Assembly: GCA_949127645.1 (NCBI GenBank)
Contig: CASBQM010000297.1
Location: 1 to 5,834 of the forward strand
DNA: 5,834 bases
Reading direction: 5' to 3'
Source of the DNA: Synechococcales cyanobacterium PMM_0036
GTDB lineage: Bacteria; Cyanobacteriota; Cyanobacteriia; Elainellales; Elainellaceae
Below are positions 4,928 to 5,834 of this stretch, in pieces (position 1 is the first letter of the stretch; every line of letters begins with the position of its first letter). A program made the translations under genes and the position numbers. The notes under the pieces were generated by a model. That model was not told the origin of the DNA. It did not search any database and saw only the letters and a program-made list of their open reading frames with translations.

Positions 4928-5834
4928 TTACGGTTTTACCGGGCTGGAAGAACCCAAAAAAGGAGCGGTGGGCATCTCGGCATCGGGCGCAGTAGGTAGA
5001 GAAACGCGCAGACGGGCATCTAGCATGAGGGGCGATCGCATCGGATGATCAAACAGGCTAGAGGCTTGCTGGAGATACTGCGTAATTTTTGTTGCCGCGT
5101 CTCCTTGAGCAATTGCCGACTGGTCTTGCTGCACTTGAATCGGCAGATATTCCACCTGCATTTTTCGATCCTGAAGCGTGACTTTGAGAGCCGCCGTGTT
5201 GTAGTTGGCTTTGTCGCTGCCATACGCATCAATATTGTTTCCTAAAGAATAGACGATCGCCCGTCCTCCATAGATTTCGGCTCCCTGCATAATTTGCGGC
5301 GCATAGCCCACGACTAAATCTGCACCTTGATCGATCGCCGCTCTAGACAGGGCGATTTGTGAGTCGTCTGGATCGGCTTGCGCTGCTTTATTCCAGTGGT
5401 AGCTAACAATGACCCAATCTACCTGGTCTCGCACGGCTTTAATGTCGGCTTCAATCTGACTACGCAGACCTGGGTTAAGACCTGCTGTCCGATCGCTTGC
5501 GGCATATAGCTCAGAGTCCGAGTAGCCCAAAATCGCTACCTTTTGCCCCTTGATCTCAAATACCTGCGGACGACGAGCCTCTCTCTGGGTCTGCCCAGCT
5601 CCTACTGTGTAGATTGCCTTCTGACTAAGGACGTTCAGTGTTTGCGGCAGATTTGCTCCTGGCATTAGGCGATCAGTTGCCAGATTGACGACATCAACGC
5701 CGTGCATTTGCAATTCTTCAAGAGTTGTGGTGTGGATAGCTACAGCGGCTTCGGACGGTTCAGTTCCGGCGCTGAGATAGCCCGCCGCACTGCCTAGCGC
5801 AGTAGCACTGTCAGCAACACCGTCAGTAGCACTA
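4928..5834 (-). CDS. CapA-family protein with altered metal-site motifs, 5' end cut by the window
   Basis: The frame is open to the right edge, so the N-terminus is missing; the TTG at 5711-5713 is not a credible start. Numbering from that codon, L-x-x-H-G-V-D-V-V-N-L-A (to 12), V-G-A-G (37-40), K-V-A-I-L-G-Y (58-64), D-W-V-I-V-S-Y-H-W (99-107), D-Q-G-A-D-L-V-V-G (128-136) and Y-S-L-G-N (155-159) match CapA (PGA_cap) proteins. These have a metallophosphatase-like fold and some act in poly-gamma-glutamate capsule synthesis. The usual metal-site motifs are changed: N-H-x-x-D-Y reads T-D-R-L-M-P (13-18), H-W-G-x-E reads H-W-N-K-A (106-110), and G-H-H-P-H reads G-Y-A-P-Q (136-140). The protein is probably a non-catalytic or altered paralogue. 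The C-terminal ~24 residues are Pro/Ala/Ser-rich. Upstream of the domain a four-residue repeat runs to the edge. No other capsule gene is nearby. Confidence 0.85.
   Translation of the reverse strand, partial: SATDGVADSATALGSAAGYLSAGTEPSEAAVAIHTTTLEELQMHGVDVVNLATDRLMPGANLPQTLNVLSQKAIYTVGAGQTQREARRPQVFEIKGQKVAILGYSDSELYAASDRTAGLNPGLRSQIEADIKAVRDQVDWVIVSYHWNKAAQADPDDSQIALSRAAIDQGADLVVGYAPQIMQGAEIYGGRAIVYSLGNNIDAYGSDKANYNTAALKVTLQDRKMQVEYLPIQVQQDQSAIAQGDAATKITQYLQQASSLFDHPMRSPLMLDARLRVSLPTAPDAEMPTAPFLGSSSPVKP
5798..5833 (-). repeat. 12-bp in-frame tandem repeat in the capA-like gene
   Basis: Three 12-bp units, CGCAGTAGCACT (5798-5809), GTCAGCAACACC (5810-5821) and GTCAGTAGCACT (5822-5833), encode on the minus strand S-A-T-A, G-V-A-D and S-A-T-D. 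The array reaches the window edge, so its full length is unknown. It lies upstream of the conserved CapA core, in a low-complexity Ala/Ser/Thr stretch. Confidence 0.65.

Noticed and set aside
5045..5245. Plus-strand frame of 66 residues, and a minus-strand frame of 70 residues at 5020-5232
   Set aside because: Both are alternative-frame shadows of the capA-like gene, with unnatural Arg/Cys/Leu-rich composition.
4928..5713. Capsule or poly-gamma-glutamate synthesis operon
   Set aside because: Only a CapA-like gene is present, with altered motifs and no capB, capC or other surface-polymer gene intact nearby. The glycosyltransferase remnant is 3.5 kb away.

Overview
The window looks like part of a cyanobacterial chromosome, probably from a filamentous Leptolyngbya-type lineage, though the genus is a guess. 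Two observations support this. The octamer GCGATCGC (HIP1) occurs nine times by eye in 5.8 kb, where chance would give about 0.1. Also, the gene at 2324-2623 encodes PSRP-3/Ycf65, a small-subunit ribosomal protein known from cyanobacteria and plastids. I see no tRNA, rRNA, CRISPR array, insertion sequence or phage gene.

Layout. 1-698 (+) is the 3' part of a tetratricopeptide repeat protein that runs in from the left edge. 811-1053 (+) is an 80-residue, two-helix membrane protein of unknown function. 1054-1376 has no intact gene. It holds a long imperfect inverted repeat (1154-1235) and, at 1250-1399, a short reading frame resembling the last ~45 residues of a WecG/TagA/CpsF glycosyltransferase, probably a gene remnant. 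1377-2195 (-) is a HAD-superfamily phosphatase-like protein with all four HAD motifs. It is divergent from the PSRP-3 gene (2324-2623, +), which starts with TTG behind a strong ribosome binding site. A 47-bp two-part dyad lies between them over the likely promoter of the HAD gene. PSRP-3 is followed by a clear intrinsic terminator (2691-2725) and an AT-rich stretch without a gene.

2946-3755 (+) is a two-domain protein: a PPC-like beta domain carrying an EF-hand-like calcium loop, then a CAP/SCP domain. It converges on an aldose-1-epimerase-like gene (3911-4771, -). The 155 bp between their stops contain three short tandem repeat families laid end to end. 4928-5834 (-) is a CapA-family protein cut by the right edge. 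It keeps the CapA scaffold, but nearly all the usual metal-site motifs are altered. A four-residue tandem repeat runs off the window edge in it.

The genes do not form an obvious pathway. They are mostly single transcription units separated by 100-330 bp, with mixed orientation. I find no convincing new multi-gene system. The most interesting points are the degenerate CapA paralogue, the glycosyltransferase remnant, the dyad over the divergent promoter and the stacked tandem repeats.
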